DNA from: R-RK-3 sp963842775
Lineage (GTDB): Bacteria; Pseudomonadota; Alphaproteobacteria; Rhizobiales; Rhodomicrobiaceae
DNA: 64,000 nt
Assembly: GCA_963842775.1 (NCBI GenBank)
Contig: CAWJHQ010000016.1
Coordinates: 62,001 to 126,000, forward strand
Direction: 5' to 3'
Each line of letters opens with the position of its first letter. The first letter of the stretch is position 1. Below are positions 1 through 9,644 of the stretch, piece by piece. Below the pieces are notes generated by a model. It searched no databases. It was not told where the DNA came from and saw only the letters and a list, made by a program, of their open reading frames with translations. The translations under genes were made by a program, and so were the position numbers.

Positions 1-71
1 GCAGGGGGCGGCAACACAGAATTGCCCGGTTCCGGTATCATCCGTGTCGCGCCAAAGACACGGAGCGAGTC

Positions 72-1034
72 ATGACCAACGGGCTGAAATCGGCGCTTGG
101 GATCGTCCCAATCATTGCGGGCTTCATCTTGCTTGCAGCGAACTGGAGCCCGTCTCCGGCCCAGGCGCCAAATCTGCAGGAGGCCCGCGCGGGGCACAAA
201 ACGGTGCTCACGCAGCAGCTTCGATATTCCAATCCGGCGCCCACGCCTCCATCGGAGCTGCTGAAGCTGGTGAAATATCCCTCACCTGCCGGCAATCTCG
301 CGGCCTATGTCACACCCGACCCGGGCGACGGCAAGAAGCGGCCGGCGATCCTCTGGCTCACCGGCGGCTTCGGCAATGGCATAGGTTCGACCGCGTGGAA
401 AAAAGCGAATCCGGCCAACGATCAGTCGGCTTCCGTGTTTCGCGAATTCGGCATCGTCATGATGTACCCGTCATTGCGCGGCGGCAGCGGCAATCCGGGT
501 CAGGCTGAATCCTTTTACGGAGAGGTGGATGACGTACTGGCCGCCGCCCGATATCTCGCGGCCCAGCCATATGTCGACCCCAAGCGCATCTATCTCGGCG
601 GTCATAGCACCGGAGGCACCTTGGCCCTTCTGGTGGCTGAATCGACCGATCTGTTCCGGGCGGTCTTCAGTTTCGGTCCGGTGGCCGAGGCGGCCGACTA
701 CGGCGCCAAGTCCCTTACTTTCGATGTGCGTAACGCTCAGGAAAACCGCCTGCGTAGTCCTCTTTACTATCTTGGCGCTATCCGCAGCACGACATTCATC
801 GTGGAGGGCAGCGACAAGCCGTCCAATCTCGGCAGCATTCGCCAGTTCAAACAGCGGAAACCGCCGCCGGTGATCACATTTGTCGAGGTCCCGAACACCA
901 GCCATTTCAGCGTTTTGGCCCCGATGAACCGGCTGCTCGCTCAGAAAATCGCCAAGGATACGGGCGTTGAGCCAAATATAAAGATCATCGACGCGGAAGC
1001 GAGCGATGCGGTGAACAATATGCCGGCCCGGTGA
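72..1034 (+). CDS. alpha/beta hydrolase, prolyl oligopeptidase-like, exported or membrane-anchored
   Basis: 320-residue serine hydrolase. A hydrophobic N-terminus (about residues 8-24) followed by Ala/Pro-rich sequence looks like a signal peptide or anchor, so the enzyme probably acts in the periplasm. The nucleophile elbow GHSTGG (177-182, Ser179) follows a DVLAAARYLA helix, as in S9/dienelactone hydrolase-like folds. A candidate acid lies in VEGSD and a candidate His in NTSHF near the C-terminus. A GGAG ribosome site sits 6 bases before the ATG. The substrate cannot be told from the sequence. It stands alone upstream of uvrD. Confidence 0.75.
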   Translation: MTNGLKSALGIVPIIAGFILLAANWSPSPAQAPNLQEARAGHKTVLTQQLRYSNPAPTPPSELLKLVKYPSPAGNLAAYVTPDPGDGKKRPAILWLTGGFGNGIGSTAWKKANPANDQSASVFREFGIVMMYPSLRGGSGNPGQAESFYGEVDDVLAAARYLAAQPYVDPKRIYLGGHSTGGTLALLVAESTDLFRAVFSFGPVAEAADYGAKSLTFDVRNAQENRLRSPLYYLGAIRSTTFIVEGSDKPSNLGSIRQFKQRKPPPVITFVEVPNTSHFSVLAPMNRLLAQKIAKDTGVEPNIKIIDAEASDAVNNMPAR

Positions 1035-1109
1035 TCGCTTCAGCGGGAACGGTGTGGATGCGCCGCAAAGGCTGGATTGCGGCCTCCGCAATGATGATAT
1101 AGTTCCTGA

Positions 1110-3494
1110 ATGAGAGTGAGTCGCAAACACGAGTTACCCGCTGCGCCGGATCATGCCGATGACGCCGTCCAGTCAGCGCCAGGGCGAAGCGTGACCGCCG
1201 TTCCGCTGTCGCAGCGCGCGATGGCCGGTATGGCCGCGCCGCCCTATCTTAGCGGGCTCAATCCGGAGCAGCGCGAGGCTGTCGAAACGCTCGACGGACC
1301 TGTGCTCGTCCTTGCGGGTGCGGGCACCGGCAAGACACGCGTCCTCACCACCCGCATCGCGCATATTCTCGCCACGCGGCGGGCATTCCCCTCGCAGATC
1401 CTCTCGGTCACCTTCACCAATAAGGCGGCGCGGGAGATGAAGCACCGCATCGGCCAGCTTGTCGGCGGCGCGGTGGAGGGGATGCCCTGGCTCGGCACGT
1501 TTCACTCCATCGGCGCGCGCATCCTGCGCTATCACGCGGAACTGGTGGGCTTGCAGCCGTCGTTCACCGTACTCGACACGGACGATCAGCTTCGCCTGTT
1601 GAAGCAGGTCATCCAGGCCGACCGGCTCGACGAAAAACGCTGGACGCCCAGGCATCTGGCCAGCCTGATCGATAGCTGGAAAAATCGCGGCATGATGCCG
1701 GAGAAGGTTCCGGCGGGCGAAGCGTTCGCTTTCGCCAACGGCAAAGGCGCGGATCTCTACGCGGCCTATCAGAAGCGTCTGAAGGAGCTGAACGCCACCG
1801 ATTTCGGCGACCTGCTGCTCGAAAATATCCGGCTGTTCACCGAGCATCCGGAGATCCTGAAGAGCTTCCACGAGCGCTTCGCCTTCATGCTGGTGGACGA
1901 ATATCAGGACACCAACGTCGCGCAATATCTCTGGCTGCGGCTGCTGGCGCAGGGCAATCACAATGTCTGCTGCGTCGGCGACGACGACCAGTCGATCTAT
2001 GGCTGGCGCGGCGCGGAGGTGGACAACATCCTGCGCTTCGAGGCCGATTTCCCCGGCGCGAAGGTCATCCGGCTGGAGCGCAATTACCGTTCGACCGGCC
2101 ATATTCTGGCGGCGGCCTCGCATCTGATCGCCAACAACAAGGACCGCCTCGGCAAGACGCTGCACACCGACGACGTGGCCGGCGAGAAGCTCACCCTGCG
2201 CGGCGTCTGGGACGACGAGGCCGAAGCCCGCGCCATCTCGGACGAGATCGAGGAATTGCGGCGCGGCCAGCATTCGCTGAACGAGGTGGCCATTCTGGTG
2301 CGCGCCTCCTTCCAGATGCGCGCCTTCGAGGACCGCTTCGTCACGCTCGGCCTGCCCTATCGCGTCATCGGCGGCCCCCGCTTCTACGAGCGCCAGGAAA
2401 TCAAGGACGCCATCGCCTATCTCGACGTGGCGCATAATCCCGCGAACGATCTGAAATTCGAGCGCATCGTCAACGTGCCCAAGCGCGGCCTCGGCGAGAC
2501 GGCGCTGCGCACCATCCACCAATATGCCCGCGCCGAAAGCCGCTCGCTCTATGACGGCGCGCGTATTCTGTGCCAGACGGAAGAACTGAAGCCGCAGGCG
2601 CGCAAGCCGCTCGGCGGGCTCATCGCCTGCTTCGAGCGCTGGCGCGGCCTTCTGCAGACGATGCGCCATACCGAGGTCGCCCAGATCATCCTGGACGAAT
2701 CCGGCTACACGGCGATGTGGCAGAATGACAAGACCCCGCAAGCGCCCGCACGGCTCGAAAACCTCAAGGAACTGATCCGCTTCATGGATGAGTTCGACAC
2801 GCTCGGCAGCTTCCTGGAACACGTCTCCCTGGTCATGGATGCCGAGCAGAACTCCGATGGCGACCGCGTCAGCATCATGACCTTGCACGCCGCCAAGGGG
2901 CTGGAATTCGACACGGTGTTCCTGCCCGGCTGGGAGGAAGGGCTGTTCCCGCATCAGCGCTCGATGGACGAAAGCGGCCTCGCCGGGCTCGAAGAGGAGC
3001 GGCGGCTCGCCTATGTCGGCATCACGCGCGCCAAGAAGCGGACGCGGATCAGCTTCGCGCAGAACCGCCGCGTGCACGGCCTGTGGCAGACGGCCCTGCC
3101 CTCGCGCTTCGTCGACGAACTGCCCGAGGATCATGTCGATGTGATCCAGGATGCGCCGTCCATGGGCGGCTATGGCCAGCGGCCGGGCTTTGCCGAAATG
3201 GGCGGCGGCCGGGTGAACGCCGGCTATTCCAGTCCCGGCTGGCAGCGCGCGCAGAGCTTCTATCAGGCGCAGGAAACCGCGCGTCCCGCGCCGCGCCGGG
3301 CTGCCCCCATCATCGAGGGCGAGCTCGTCGCGTCCAGCAGCGGCGATGCGTGCGGCTTCGAAATGGGCGAACGCGTTTTCCATGACAAGTTCGGCTATGG
3401 CCATATTACCGAGATCGACGGCAACAAGCTCACCGTGGATTTCGAGAAGGCCGGACCAAAGCGCGTGGTCGCCTCTTTCGTGACCCGCCATTAA
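1110..3494 (+). CDS. uvrD: UvrD/PcrA-type ATP-dependent DNA helicase
   Basis: Superfamily 1A 3'-5' DNA helicase of repair and replication restart. It shows motif I AGAGTGKT (about 69-76), Walker B DEYQDTN (about 261), GDDDQSIYGWRG, NYRSTGH, motif V TLHAAKGLEFD and motif VI LAYVGITRAKK. The C-terminal GERVFHDKFGYG segment matches the RNA-polymerase-binding Tudor-like tail of PcrA/UvrD. The length of 794 residues is normal. The first 40 residues are not conserved-looking. Neither ATG at 1110 nor the in-frame ATG at 1221 has a clear ribosome site, so the true start could be 1221. Confidence 0.93.
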   Translation: MRVSRKHELPAAPDHADDAVQSAPGRSVTAVPLSQRAMAGMAAPPYLSGLNPEQREAVETLDGPVLVLAGAGTGKTRVLTTRIAHILATRRAFPSQILSVTFTNKAAREMKHRIGQLVGGAVEGMPWLGTFHSIGARILRYHAELVGLQPSFTVLDTDDQLRLLKQVIQADRLDEKRWTPRHLASLIDSWKNRGMMPEKVPAGEAFAFANGKGADLYAAYQKRLKELNATDFGDLLLENIRLFTEHPEILKSFHERFAFMLVDEYQDTNVAQYLWLRLLAQGNHNVCCVGDDDQSIYGWRGAEVDNILRFEADFPGAKVIRLERNYRSTGHILAAASHLIANNKDRLGKTLHTDDVAGEKLTLRGVWDDEAEARAISDEIEELRRGQHSLNEVAILVRASFQMRAFEDRFVTLGLPYRVIGGPRFYERQEIKDAIAYLDVAHNPANDLKFERIVNVPKRGLGETALRTIHQYARAESRSLYDGARILCQTEELKPQARKPLGGLIACFERWRGLLQTMRHTEVAQIILDESGYTAMWQNDKTPQAPARLENLKELIRFMDEFDTLGSFLEHVSLVMDAEQNSDGDRVSIMTLHAAKGLEFDTVFLPGWEEGLFPHQRSMDESGLAGLEEERRLAYVGITRAKKRTRISFAQNRRVHGLWQTALPSRFVDELPEDHVDVIQDAPSMGGYGQRPGFAEMGGGRVNAGYSSPGWQRAQSFYQAQETARPAPRRAAPIIEGELVASSSGDACGFEMGERVFHDKFGYGHITEIDGNKLTVDFEKAGPKRVVASFVTRH

Positions 3495-3513
3495 ACGCCT
3501 TCGGCGTTCTCTT
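3494..3513 (+). terminator. likely intrinsic terminator of uvrD
   Basis: AACGCC-TTC-GGCGTT forms a 6-bp hairpin starting at the last base of the uvrD stop codon. It is followed by CTCTTTA, a short T-rich tail. Confidence 0.6.
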
Positions 3514-3530
3514 TACGCGGTTCTCTATCC

Positions 3531-3567
3531 TGCAACCAGTGGCGCGCAAGGCGCGTCACTGGTTGCA
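3531..3567. repeat. long inverted repeat downstream of uvrD
   Basis: TGCAACCAGTG...CACTGGTTGCA arms of 11 bp continue inward with CGCG/CGCG around the loop CAAGG, with one mismatch. The 37-base hairpin has no T tract, so it may be a second terminator, an mRNA-end stabiliser or a palindromic intergenic element. Confidence 0.6.
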
Positions 3568-3733
3568 TCGTGATCTCTCCGGCGTCATTGTGGCGAGCAG
3601 ATGCCGTTATTATCGCATCTCAGTACGATCGGGGCGTTGCCGCAGTTCCACGGGTGACCTGCAGGAGCCGGATAGCAGCCGTTCGGTCCGCAGCATTGAT
3701 GACTAACGCGGCTCTTGCCAGAGTTTCCGGAAA

Positions 3734-3862
3734 TCACCTTTTTTTCGCGACGGGCTTGCTGATGACCTTGCCGTTATCGGCCTTTCCTGCATAGGCCGGA
3801 ATACAGATAGCTGAACCGACCAGCAACAACGCGGAAGCACTCAATAGATTGAAAATGTTCAT
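3734..3862 (-). CDS. small secreted peptide, 42 residues, unknown
   Basis: Short minus-strand reading frame. GGAG lies 6 bases before its ATG. The product is 42 residues: a hydrophobic core LLSASALLLVGSAI and a plausible signal peptidase site PAYA-GK near residue 25, leaving a basic 17-residue mature peptide ending KPVAKKR. No family is recognised. Support comes from the good ribosome site and the classical signal peptide. An overlapping plus-strand frame (3570-3794) has neither. Expression is unproven. Confidence 0.5.
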   Translation of the reverse strand: MNIFNLLSASALLLVGSAICIPAYAGKADNGKVISKPVAKKR

Positions 3863-4130
3863 TTAGGTCTCCTTGAACGTTCAGCTAAGGGCGAATGCCG
3901 TTTAGCTCTATCCGATTGGTCGCATGTGCAACCAGAACGGTTCAGAGCAGCTGCGCGATCAAATGTAAGAAAGTACAACAGACCGATGCGTGATGCTGCG
4001 AGACCGCTTCCCGCGCACCACTTTTAATAATAATATCGCGCCTCGTGTTCAGGTCGGGTATCGGATAATCGCGAACGGAACGCCGTTCCCCCCTGCTAGG
4101 CATATTCGAGCTGATTTTGGAGTTGCGCGC

Positions 4131-5432
4131 ATGAACGATGCTAGCCCCATCACCGCCGTAGGTCAGGCAATGGCCCAACCGGCATTCATCCCCGTTTCTC
4201 GCTCGGATATCGTCGAGAGCCTCCTCAGCCCGGATCGGTGGGTGACGCCCGAGGAGCGCGCTCTGGCCGCCGATGTGCTCATGAAGATCGGCTGTCTACG
4301 GCAGCATCAATCGGCCGTGACGTTGAATTGGCTTAACGATCTCTACGACCCGTTCAATCCCGATGATGAGACGGTCAATGTAACCGAGGCATCCGAGACC
4401 GAGCGGGTTGAAAAGCGCCGCCAATTCAATTCGCAGTTCAAGGACCTCATCAACAGGGCCAACTACCATGAACTCCAGGAGCATGAGCTTGAAGAAATCC
4501 TCGATAAGGCGACGCCGGAAGGCGTTCATGTCGAGGTCGACTTCAAGGAGTACGACGTCATGCTCATCTTCTACAGAGGCGCGTATGACGCACAGCGTAC
4601 AAAACGCGATTATCGCAGGCTGTTTTTGAAAAAGACGCAGTATGGCATCCCCACGTTTCTCCGGCTGTTCCTCGCCATCAAGTTCAAGCCCGAAGAAATT
4701 CGCGTCAAGGAGCTCATGAAGGATTATGGCCTCGACGAGGAAAAGGCGCGCAAGAAGCTGAAGAAAATGCGGCGCATGCTTCCGCCGGCTTGCTCCACGG
4801 ATCACATCTATCTCAAGATTTTCAAGACCATCCCACGATACGACGTGGAAATGCTGTTCCCGAACATCAAAGTGAAGATGAAATATCGCGACAAGCTTCA
4901 GCTCGGCGGCAGCGCCTTGGTGGGCACGGCCGCCTGGGGACTCGGTACGGCGGCCAAGCTGGCGGTAGCGGTGGCGCTCTCACCCATGCTGCTGGTGGGC
5001 GCGCTGGTCACGGGTGTTGGCGGCATCGTGTACGCTCAGATCCGGAACATCTTTATAACCCGCGATAAATACCGGATGCAGCTCGCGCAACGCCTCTATT
5101 TCCAAAATCTGGCGAACAATCAGGGGGCGATCGCGCTGATCGTCGACGACGCCGAGGAAGAGGACGTAAAAGAGGAAGCGCTGCTCTACACGCATCTGCT
5201 GCGCATGCCCGTCCATGGCACTCAGCTCGATAATTTGCGGGCTGTCGTCAACCAATTTCTCCATGAGAAATTCGGCATCGAGGTTTCCTTCGATGTTCAC
5301 GACGCCCTCGATCGGCTGAGAGCGCAGGGATTGGTGCAGGACTCCCCGGCGGGCGAGCTTCGCGCCATGCCGCTGCGCGATGCGAGCCGCTATCTGCACG
5401 AACGCTGGTGCAACGCGCTGAGCCAAAGCTGA
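4131..5432 (+). CDS. DUF3754 (TMEM143-like) membrane protein
   Basis: 433-residue protein of unknown function from ATG 4131, which has GGAG 8 bases upstream. The frame stays open to 3990, but the earlier part lacks a ribosome site. Its middle (YDVMLIFYRG, then FLRLFLAIKFKPEEIRVK) and the segment TIPRYDVEMLFPNIKVKM followed by two Ala/Gly/Val-rich membrane spans (about residues 255-310) match my memory of DUF3754, the family that includes animal TMEM143. The C-terminal 90 residues look like a winged-helix-type fold. The gene is 3 bases upstream of prmA, so the two are probably cotranscribed. Confidence 0.65.
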   Translation: MNDASPITAVGQAMAQPAFIPVSRSDIVESLLSPDRWVTPEERALAADVLMKIGCLRQHQSAVTLNWLNDLYDPFNPDDETVNVTEASETERVEKRRQFNSQFKDLINRANYHELQEHELEEILDKATPEGVHVEVDFKEYDVMLIFYRGAYDAQRTKRDYRRLFLKKTQYGIPTFLRLFLAIKFKPEEIRVKELMKDYGLDEEKARKKLKKMRRMLPPACSTDHIYLKIFKTIPRYDVEMLFPNIKVKMKYRDKLQLGGSALVGTAAWGLGTAAKLAVAVALSPMLLVGALVTGVGGIVYAQIRNIFITRDKYRMQLAQRLYFQNLANNQGAIALIVDDAEEEDVKEEALLYTHLLRMPVHGTQLDNLRAVVNQFLHEKFGIEVSFDVHDALDRLRAQGLVQDSPAGELRAMPLRDASRYLHERWCNALSQS

Positions 5433-5435
5433 GCG

Positions 5436-6308
5436 ATGCCCACTTACAAGGCGCAGATTCTGGCCGAGCGGGCGGATGTCGGGATTCTGTCCAGCCTCCT
5501 CACCGAGATGCTCGATCCGCCGCCCGCCGTCAGCTCCCGCGAGGCAAGCGGCGGCTGGATGCTCGATGTCTATTTCGAAGACCTGCCCGATCCGGCCGGC
5601 CTTGCCGCCGTTGCCGACAGCTTCCCCCATTTTGACGCGATCCGGTATTTGCGGCCGGAGATGCTTCCCGACGAGGATTGGGTCGCGAACGTTCAGCGCG
5701 GGCTGCATCCGATCGAGGCCGGGCGGTTTTTCATCCATGGCAGCCATGACCGGGCGCGGGCCAAGGGCAGGCCCTTCGCGATCGAGGTCGATGCCGGTCA
5801 GGCGTTCGGCACGGCGCATCATGGAACGACGCGCGGCTGCCTGCTGCTGATCGACCGGCTGGCGAAGAAGCAGGGAGTCTGGCGTACGCTGGATCTCGGC
5901 ACCGGGTCCGGCGTGCTGGCGATCGCGGCGGCGAAGGTCTTGTGCGGCGACGTCCTCGCCACCGACATCGACCCCATCGCCATCAAGGTCGCCAAGGAGA
6001 ATTTCGCGCGCAACGGCGTCGCACCGGAAGTGACGGCGATTACAGCCCCGGGTCTGGCCCATCCCCTCATCGCGGCGAAGGCGCCGTTCGATCTGATCGT
6101 GGCCAACATTCTGGCGGGACCGCTGCTCAAGCTGGCGCCCGATATCGCGCGCGTCGCAGCCGATGGCGGGCACCTGATCCTGTCGGGATTGCTGGATGGC
6201 CAGGCGCGCGAGGTCCGGGCCCGCTATCTCGCGCAAGGCTTCTCGCTCGCGGCGCGGATTTCGCTGGAAGGCTGGACGGCGCTGCATATGCGGCGGCTGC
6301 GGTCTTGA
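5436..6308 (+). CDS. prmA: ribosomal protein L11 methyltransferase
   Basis: SAM-dependent methyltransferase that trimethylates ribosomal protein L11. The 290-residue protein has the N-terminal substrate-recognition part, then GTAHHGTTRGCL (about 124-135), the SAM-binding motif LDLGTGSGVLAIAA (about 152-165), and the catalytic-loop sequence LIVANILAGPL, all typical of PrmA. It follows the DUF3754 gene by 3 bases and precedes pepP by about 30 bases on the same strand. Confidence 0.93.
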   Translation: MPTYKAQILAERADVGILSSLLTEMLDPPPAVSSREASGGWMLDVYFEDLPDPAGLAAVADSFPHFDAIRYLRPEMLPDEDWVANVQRGLHPIEAGRFFIHGSHDRARAKGRPFAIEVDAGQAFGTAHHGTTRGCLLLIDRLAKKQGVWRTLDLGTGSGVLAIAAAKVLCGDVLATDIDPIAIKVAKENFARNGVAPEVTAITAPGLAHPLIAAKAPFDLIVANILAGPLLKLAPDIARVAADGGHLILSGLLDGQAREVRARYLAQGFSLAARISLEGWTALHMRRLRS

Positions 6309-6340
6309 TGTGCGGGGCGTTCGCGCGTAGATGAGTGCGC

Positions 6341-8160
6341 ATGTTTCAAAGCTTCGATGATATTGGCGGCCCCGCAAACGGCGCCGAACGCCTGCGCCTT
6401 CTGCGCGCGGAACTGGCGCGTCTCGACCTGACCGGCTTCCTGGTGCCCCGCGCCGACGAGTACCAGAACGAATATGTGCCGCCGGACGCCGAGCAGCTTC
6501 TCTGGCTGACGGGTTTTTCCGGCTCCTGGGGCATGGCGGCGATTCTGATGGAAAAAGCCGCCCTGTTCGTCGATGGGCGCTACACCTTGCAGGCGCAATC
6601 GCAGGTGGACGGCACGGCCTATGAGATCGTCAAGGTTTCCGACACTCCGCTTGCCGAATGGCTCAAGGCGAATTTGCAGCCGGGGGACCGGTTTGGCTAC
6701 GATCCGCGCCGGCATACGGTCGGCGAGGTGAAGGGACTGCTGAAATGCGTCGAACGGGCCGGGGCCGCGTTGGTGCCCGTGGAGCCCAACCCGCTGGCGT
6801 CTCTCTGGACCGACCGCCCGGCCCAGCCGCCGCGCGCCATCGAGCTTCAGCCGATCGCGTTCGCCGGTGTCGAGGCCGCCGCCAAGATCGCCGAGATTCA
6901 GGAGAAATTGATCCGCGACAAGCAGGACGCGGTGGTCATCGCCGCGCTCGACTCGATCGCCTGGCTGTTCAACATACGCGGCTCCGACCTGCCACATACG
7001 CCTTTCGTGCTCAGCCACGCCATCGTTCCGGCCGAGGGCAAGGCGCGGCTCTTTATCGATGGCCGCAAGCTGCAAATGGAGGCTCCCGCCGTGTTGTCCG
7101 CGGTTGCGGATGTCGCCGAACCCTCCGCATTGCCGGATGCCTCCGCGAATTGGGCCGGCGCGGCGCGAAGGTGCGGATCGATCCCGCCAGCGTCTCGCAA
7201 TGGTTCGCCAATCATTTGACCGAGGCAGGCGCGCTCCTGGCCGAGGAGCAGGACCCTTGCGTGCTGCCGAAAGCGCGCAAGAACGCCGCCGAGATTGCGG
7301 GAAGCCGCGCCGCGCATCGGCGCGATGGCGCCGCGGTCTGCCGCTTCCTCGCCTGGCTGGACACGGCCGCGCCAAAGGGCGGCCTGACCGAAATCGACGT
7401 CGTCGAGAAGCTGGAAGAGTTTCGCCGCATCGCGCCCGAATTACGCGAAATCAGTTTCGATACCATCGCCGGAGCCGGGCCGAACGGCGCCATCGTCCAC
7501 TATCGCCCGAGCCGTTCCACCAACCGCCGTGTCGAGCCGGGATCGCTGCTGCTGATCGACTCGGGCGGCCAGTATAGTGACGGCACCACCGACATTACGC
7601 GCACCGTCGCGATCGGCGCTCCTACGGCCGAAATGCGCCGCCATTTCACGCTGGTGCTGAAGGGCCATATCGCTATCGCGGTCGCGCGTTTCCCCAAGGG
7701 GACGCGGGGCAATCATCTCGATGCGCTGGCGCGGCTGGCGCTGTGGCGCGATGGACTGGATTACGACCACGGCACCGGTCACGGCGTGGGCAGCTTCCTC
7801 TCGGTTCATGAAGGGCCGCAGGGCCTGTCGAAACGGGAGACGGCGGAGCTGGAGCCTGGGATGATCCTCTCGAACGAGCCCGGCTATTACCGGACGGGCG
7901 AATATGGCATCCGCATCGAGAATCTCATCCTGGTCACCGAGCCGGAAGCGATCGCGGGCGGCGATCGGCCGATGATGGGCTTCGAAACGCTTACCCTCGC
8001 GCCGATCGACAAGCGCCTGATCGACTCCGCCTTGCTCACTCCCGAAGAACGCGCCTGGATCGACGCCTATCACAGCCGCGTCTACGCCGAGCTCGCCCCC
8101 GCGCTGGACGAGGAGACACGCGCGTGGCTTGAGCAGGCCACCGCCCCGCTGACGGATTAA
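6341..8160 (+). CDS. pepP: Xaa-Pro aminopeptidase (aminopeptidase P), frameshifted in this sequence
   Basis: Metallopeptidase removing N-terminal residues before proline. The N-terminal half reads in one frame from ATG 6341 (or GTG 6335) to about 7141, then continues in the next frame to 8160. The missing base appears to be a C in GCCTCC near 7141. The two creatinase N domains are followed by the pita-bread catalytic domain. Metal ligands are visible: IDSGGQYSDGTTD, HGTGHGVG, HEGPQ, NEPGYY and GIRIEN. Joined length is about 606 residues, as in the long bacterial/eukaryotic form. Because every ligand is intact, a sequence error is more likely than a pseudogene. Confidence 0.88.
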
Positions 8161-8229
8161 AGCATCCCGGGCCGCGACATGCGGTAGTCGACTGCCCACA
8201 GCCAGAAGGCTCGAGCCTGGAGCACTCTA

Positions 8230-9179
8230 ATGCTGTTTCGATCGTACGTTCCGCACGCTTCATTGAGCGAGTTTATAGAGAACTTCTGGCTATATGAGGA
8301 TTACGAAGGCGAACACCCGCACGAGACCATCCTGCCAACCGGGACTTTCGAGATGGTGTTCAACCTGCGGGAAGACGAGCTGCGCATCTATGCGGCCTCG
8401 GATCCAGGTAGATGCCGCCGCTTCTCAGGAGCAGTGATTTCCGGACCTTACGCAGGATCGTTCATGAGCGACGCCGCGGAAGAAGCAACAATCCTTGGCG
8501 TCCATTTCAAGCCGGGCGGGGCCTTCGCCGTTCTCGGGTTGCCCGCCGGAGAGTTCGCGAATACTCACGTCGATCTGCGGACGATCTGGGGGCCGGCAGC
8601 TAACACGCTTCGAGAGCGGTTATGTGCGCTCAGCCAACCGATCCACCGATTCCGGCTGTTGGAGCAGACTCTTCTGAAGCGGCTCCTCGACAGGCCGGAT
8701 CGTCACGGTGCTGTTCGTATGGGATTGGACGTTTTGATGCGAACGCACGGCCGGGCGAAGGTTCGCGATATCGCAAGAACTGTGGATTTAAGCCAGCGGC
8801 GCTTTATCGAGGTGTTTACCGCCGAAGTTGGCCTGACACCGAAGCTCTTCGGTCGCGTGCAGCGGTTCCAAAATGCGGTCGCAACTTCGCGAGCGCAGCA
8901 AAGGTCGATTGGGCACAGCTCGCCGTGGAATGCGGGTATTTCGACCAGTCGCACCTCATTCACGAGTTCGTCGAGTTCACCAGCCTAAGCCCAGCCGACT
9001 ACTGGCGGCGGCAGAATCAGCTCTCATCGTGCAGGGGTGCATGTGAAGCGCCATCATCTGCCGTTGGCGGGCTGACTTCCATTTTTTCCAATCCACCGCG
9101 CTGCCCGGCTGATAAGCATGGCGGCCAATGGAAAATACTGCGGGGCGTTCAACGTGGCTCGGTGGTTCTAACGTCTTGA
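8230..9179 (+). CDS. AraC-family transcriptional regulator, frameshifted
   Basis: The first about 220 residues from ATG 8230 contain an N-terminal sensor region (PTGTFEMVFNL, FKPGGAF) of the kind fused to AraC domains, then the first helix-turn-helix (VRDIARTVDLSQRRFIEVF). The second half of the AraC domain (QLAVECGYFDQSHLIHEF, SPADYWRR) lies in the next frame, so a one-base change falls between about 8880 and 8898. The end at 9179 includes a C-terminal tail that may not be native. The VOC gene follows 7 bases later, so the two may form an operon. Confidence 0.72.
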
Positions 9180-9186
9180 GGCAGGA

Positions 9187-9571
9187 ATGTCAGAAACGAC
9201 TGTCAATGTGCGCTACATGGTCGACGACGTCCAAACGGCCATCGACTGGTACGTCAAACATCTAGGCTTTTCGCTTCTCTCCAACCAGGCGCCCGCCTTC
9301 GCGGACGTCAAGCGCGGATCGCTGCGGCTCTTGCTCAGCGGGCCGACCAGTTCGGCGGGACGACCGATGCCCGATGGTGAACAACCGCGCCCAGGTGGCT
9401 GGAATCGCATTCACCTCATCGTCGATGATTTGCCTGCCGAGGTCACTCGGTTACGCGCCGCCGGGCGTACAATTCCGCAACGATATCGTCACGGGGCCCG
9501 GCGGATCGCAAATTCTGCTGGCAGACCCTTCCGGGAATCTCGTTGAGCTGTTTCAGCCGGCTCGTCACTGA
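9187..9571 (+). CDS. glyoxalase/VOC-superfamily protein, frameshifted
   Basis: Small vicinal-oxygen-chelate fold protein of about 127 residues. It opens with VNVRYMVDDVQTAIDWYVKHLGF, and the second module ends ILLADPSGNLVELFQP, the usual C-terminal metal-site strand. The frame changes at about 9466, where an extra C in GGGCGTA would explain the break. VOC proteins include glyoxalases, dioxygenases and antibiotic-binding proteins; the substrate is unknown. It sits directly after the AraC-type regulator. Confidence 0.7.
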
Positions 9572-9644
9572 CTTTGGATTCAATGCCAAGATCGCCTGTG
9601 GGTCGACGCCGGCATCGGTCGCGTTAGCAGCGGTATACGCCAGA

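Larger units (their letters stand above)
3495..4130. other. intergenic stretch with hairpins and one small gene
   Basis: Between uvrD and the DUF3754 gene. It contains the two hairpins just after uvrD and one small minus-strand gene (3734-3862). Apart from these I see no recognisable element. The AT-rich segment around 4020-4035 may hold the promoter of the downstream gene. Confidence 0.5.

Noticed and set aside
1173..3491. 772-residue minus-strand frame antisense to uvrD
   Set aside because: It mirrors a gene with complete helicase motifs; its composition (Arg/His/Ala-rich, no motifs) is typical of a high-GC shadow frame.
3570..3794. 74-residue plus-strand frame from GTG 3570
   Set aside because: No ribosome site, no recognisable features, and antisense to the better-supported secreted peptide.
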